A DNA stretch of 64,000 nucleotides from Viscum album (Eukaryota; Streptophyta; Magnoliopsida; Santalales; Viscaceae). This document shows, in pieces, positions 60,671 through 64,000 of this stretch (positions are counted from its first letter, which is position 1; each line of letters starts with the position of its first letter). The notes beneath the pieces were generated by a model, which made no database searches, had not been told where the DNA came from, and saw only the letters and a list, made by a program, of their open reading frames with translations. The stretch spans positions 2,121,474,024 through 2,121,538,023 of the forward strand of contig OY728122.1 in the NCBI GenBank assembly GCA_963277665.1, given 5' to 3'. The position numbers and the translations under genes are program-made.

Positions 60671-61176
60671 TGGTTATGATAGTCTGGCATTATGCATTAC
60701 GTCATTATGAAAGTGGTTATTAATATTTTCATGTGATTATTCGACTAGTTGAATATCCATCTGAATAAGTAAATGGCATTATATTATTTTATCCTTTCCA
60801 TATTATGATGAAGTTCAAGTTTAAAAGGATTTTGTTTTAGTTTTACATTGCCTTAAATTTTTATGTTTATTTATGAATGTTTCCGCTATATTTTTATCCT
60901 TACTGAGCATCTGAGCTCACCCCTTTCAATGTTTTATATTTCCTAGGATGTGAAGAAGTATTGTATGATGGACCTGTAGGGATAGTATGAGGGGATATGA
61001 AGACAATATGTTGTTATATTTTTTCACTTATTGATGTAATGTAAACTTTATGAATATATCTAGTGTTTCCAAGGCTACTAAACTAATCGTTCTTTCGAGA
61101 CTTGATCTTTCTTGTGATCATGCCAATGTTATGTAATAATGCACTGACTCTGCGTATCTAGGGTCGGCCGTTACAA

Positions 61177-61190
61177 TTGGTATCAGAGGA
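61177..61190 (+). other. Primer-binding site of element B
   Basis: TTGGTATCAGAGGA, initiator tRNA-Met type, one base after the LTR end TTACA. Confidence 0.85.
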
Positions 61191-61660
61191 AATTTATTAC
61201 AAACCTTGGAAGATAGATTTAGATAAACTCTGATTAGAGCACATAGACCTAAGATGAACATTGAGGATTGGTATAGAATAACTTCCTAGAATTTTGGTAT
61301 TGTAGAGATTTTGTGAGTTTTCTGAGCAATACATCCCTGTCTGGATACAAGCAGGCAGAGGCGGCTCTGGCACAGATATACCTAGGGGTAAAAACCGAAA
61401 ACACCACTTTGAGCTAGACTCAAACGAGAATTGGTGCACGAAAACTCGCCTTGCTGCACTCTTGGTTATGACACTCCTGGGGGATATGCTTAAAATAATT
61501 TACATTTTCTTTACAAACCGATTTGAAGTATTATATATATAAGATGAGGGTAAATGACCTTGGTTAATCCTAATGTGTTTCAAATTGAGAATATGGTGAA
61601 ATGTTAATCTCTAAATCATTTTATGACTACTGTTACTCACCCAATGCTTTCTGCTTTTAG
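61191..61660 (+). other. Element B leader
   Basis: Homologous to the C leader. No gene. Confidence 0.55.
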
Positions 61661-62135
61661 CCAATGGCTTGATTCCAAGGAAGTCATAGTGACATTGAGA
61701 ATGATGTACAAGGTGGGAAAGGTGGTGGAAATGAGCAAAAAAATGGAATGTTGATAGGTGTAAAAGATATCATCTAAAGCTAAATCAATTTTCCAAAATT
61801 GTGATCAACAATATATATATTAACCAATTCCCAGACTCAACAAAGAAGAGAAAGGTGATGAATGATAAGAGCTCCAGTAGTGGATACCATGGAGAATGGA
61901 ATCCTAAATTTCCATCATGCAGGAAATGTGGAAGGAGACACCCAAGAAAGTGTCTCAATGGGACAGAGAAATGCTTTACGTGCGGGAAGTAAGGACATAA
62001 AGGGAAGAATTGCTGAAGAAAAGTGAAGCGTACTATGGAAGAAGATAAAAATGGTCCCAAGAATCCATTTACAATCATTTACCGTAAATGTAGGGGACTT
62101 TTCCATTACCCGAGTGAATGCCCTATTCTATAGGA
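61661..62135 (+). pseudogene. gag: Element B gag, capsid core deleted; two zinc knuckles kept
   Basis: ATG near 61663 ('MAxFQGSHSD', with a stop in place of Arg) is followed within 140 bases by the C-terminal gag: 'FPSCRKCGRRHPRKCLNGTE', the CCHC knuckle 'CFTCGKxGHKGKNC' (61972-62013; a stop inside), and a second knuckle 'YRKCRGLFHYPSEC' (62080-62121) whose first Cys is Tyr. The capsid core is missing, so this is a deleted derivative. Protease and pol do not follow. Knuckles would bind RNA. Confidence 0.75.
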
Positions 62136-63718
62136 TATTTTCTTGGTCAAATAATAAGCTATGTGGAAATAAAAGGTTGGAGAAATGTTTAAAAATTATT
62201 AGTGCTCGTTTTTGATGGGTTTACTTTGGAATAAATTTCTCTTGTATTTTTAACCCTGCAGGTTTACAGGTGAGAATGATATTTGAGGAATAATTATCTT
62301 TTCTCTTGTGGATATAGTTATAAATAACCATTGGGTTTTATATGATCGTTGGGTTTGAGGAAAGTATAAGTTATTATAATTTGGGATGAAAGTGTAAGGT
62401 ATGAGATAAGATTTATGGTTAAATTATGTGATGGTTATTTTGAGAAATTTATCTCATTTTGGTAATGTTATAAAATATAGTTTTTGAAAAAGGAAAACAC
62501 AGAGACCGTGTGACAACCCGTCGCGTCAGACAAAGATGTGGGAATCGAACCCACAACCAAAGTGCGATTGGGATTTATCACCTACCGTTGTACAACGTGA
62601 TGTCCCTAGTTAGTGTGACTATTATTTTTAGTTGAATGATTTTATTGATCAATAATAAATTGATTTGGGATCTTATGTCTTATCAAATTAATACCCTTAG
62701 TATAGGAAAATGATTTGGTGATTAAGTGATAAATGTTATTTTGGAAGTTGTTCTCTTTGCTGTGAACACTATATGCCCAAGGAAAATAGAATAGTATGGG
62801 ATTTCATTTTGAGGAGTAATAGTGGATTTTTATCTATGTTTTTATTATGTATTTATAGTGATTTGTGTTATTTATGGAAATGATTAGGTTAATTACTTTT
62901 AAGTATGTGACTTTACGAATAATTACTGTCATTTGGAGATACAATTTAATATGGAAGACTACATTCTTATAAGTTTTGGGTTTCAATATTAGTTTGGATT
63001 ATATTGAAGTATTTTAAGGACAATTGATTATTGAATGGTATTTATTTAACTTTGGGGTATCGATGGTTTAATTTTAGAAATTAAGATTAGTGTTTTTTTC
63101 TCTAATTGAATATCCATTTGGGGGATCATCAGATATTATACTAACCATTTTGGTTTTGATTAATCTATAAAGACAAGGTAAATATATAGTTTATCCTACG
63201 TGGATCATGTATTTCTATAGAAGTTTATCCTAGCTCTTCCATTGTGACCACGTCTTCTTGAATACCCATTGTTCAAAAATAATGAGTTAGTGGTAAAATT
63301 TTATTAAAGAATGAAAGTCTACTTAAAAAGTAAGTATATATCTTTATGTTCTTACTCAATATCATTAATGAATTCCTCTTCCTTACGTAATGTAACTTAA
63401 AACAAAAAATGTTGTCCGTTTACTTTTCCTACTGGGAGACTAATGACCGTTTATCCCAACACAAGTTTGTGATTTTCTTATTGTTAACTTTCTCCTGATC
63501 ATATTTTCTACCCCTCTCCATCAGAACATAACACTTAGTTTATCGTCCATATCCATGTTTTTCTACATGGAATCCTAGTATGGGTTGTCTTTGGTGACCT
63601 TTATAACTCTCTTCCTTTCTTTTAAAGTGATAGTTTTATTGACTCTTTTTCCGTTGTGGGACTTTCCTTTATATTCTCAAGCCCATTTTTAAAAAAATTG
63701 TGATGATGCAATTTATTG
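62136..63718. other. Element B interior without pol; AT-rich
   Basis: Apart from the tRNA-like module I see no coding region, no RT and no integrase motif. The whole pol is absent, replaced by AT-rich DNA of unknown origin. Confidence 0.6.
62526..62605 (-). ncRNA. tRNA-like module with A and B boxes (tRNA relic or SINE head)
   Basis: On the minus strand TTGTACAACGG (62595-62585) fits the pol III A box in 10 of 11 positions, and GGTTCGATTCC (62551-62541) fits the B box exactly. The B box sits in a perfect 5-bp GTGGG/CCCAC T-arm with the TTCGATT loop. The spacing is like a tRNA, but the acceptor strands do not pair and the anticodon stem is poor, so this is not a working tRNA. A SINE head is possible; I see no clear SINE tail. 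Confidence 0.5.
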
Positions 63719-63731
63719 AAGGTGAGGAGAA
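63719..63731 (+). other. Element B polypurine tract
   Basis: AAGGTGAGGAGAA directly before TGTAACACCCC. Confidence 0.8.
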
Positions 63732-64000
63732 TGTAACACCCCAAGCTTCCATGGTACGTTTCCCTTTGAATAATGCATTGGCGTGCATTGGATGCAATTT
63801 TGAGATTCTAACACACCACAACCAATCAAACTAGCCGTTATGAATAGTAATACCTACTTTTTGAAATTTTATACAATTTATCATTCTAAATGGACTTCAT
63901 TTTTTGGATTCGTAATATTGAAATTATCTTAGGGTGAAATATTGGTATTTTTCGGATAACTTTCATGTTTTGATGAATAGTGAAAATAACTAAATTTTAA
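63732..64000 (+). mobile_element. Element B, 3' LTR, first 269 bases
   Basis: About 92% like 56663 onward by eye, with small indels. It is cut by the window end. Confidence 0.85.

Larger units (their letters stand above)
56663..61175 (+). mobile_element. Element B, 5' LTR (4.5 kb)
   Basis: TGTAACACCCCAAGATTCC at the start matches 63732 onward closely over 269 bases. It ends CCGTTACA before a good primer site. Related to the C LTR in its second half, but longer. Frames inside it match no protein. Confidence 0.85.

Noticed and set aside
62526..62605. Functional tRNA gene
   Set aside because: The acceptor strands do not pair and the anticodon stem is poor; kept only as a tRNA-like relic.

Overview
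The window is plant nuclear DNA, intergenic heterochromatin of what is probably a large, slowly purged genome (gymnosperm-like, or a large-genome angiosperm; I cannot tell which). I find no intact host gene, no rRNA and no functional tRNA. Almost everything is a stack of decayed Ty3/gypsy LTR retrotransposons. Every coding frame longer than about 110 codons is broken, and CpG is scarce except in two younger pieces.

Layout. 1-1215 is a fragment of a Tat/Ogre-like element (end of the LTR, primer-binding site, start of the leader), the least CpG-depleted member of its family here. 1216-7259 is a mosaic: a chromovirus-like LTR start, a 330-bp direct repeat pair, a GC-rich block, and a long AT-rich stretch that probably holds an LTR on the minus strand. 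7260-16181 is element A, a Tekay/Del-type chromovirus whose 3' LTR is split twice by later insertions. 16182 to about 43172 is O2, a 27-kb Tat/Ogre-type element with 3.7-kb LTRs, gag, protease, reverse transcriptase, RNase H, a second (archaeal-type) RNase H, integrase, a 4-kb repeat field, and a long antisense gene with its own TATA box before the 3' LTR. 43173-43598 resumes the LTR of A. 43599-56662 is element C, another Tekay-like chromovirus. Its integrase is interrupted by D (50844-54316), a 3.5-kb GC-rich solo LTR with near-perfect 5-bp flanking duplications. The 3' LTR of C is cut at 56663 by element B, whose 4.5-kb 5' LTR, deleted gag-only interior and start of 3' LTR fill the window to its end.

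The nesting gives a relative chronology: A first, then O2 and C inside the 3' LTR of A, then D and B inside C. LTR-to-LTR divergence judged by eye agrees: A and O2 pairs are very diverged (roughly 70-75% alike), C intermediate (about 85%), B closest (about 92%).

The most unusual items are the antisense, TATA-driven gene inside O2 with a possible plant-mobile-domain-like motif; an 11-codon-phased GGPP repeat ahead of the O2 gag; a dense array of TGAGTCA (GCN4/Opaque2-type bZIP) sites in the LTR of A; LTR-derived motif repeats that recur in the O2 3' untranslated region; and a minus-strand tRNA-like module with A and B boxes in B. All assignments rest on reading motifs by eye; no database search was run.
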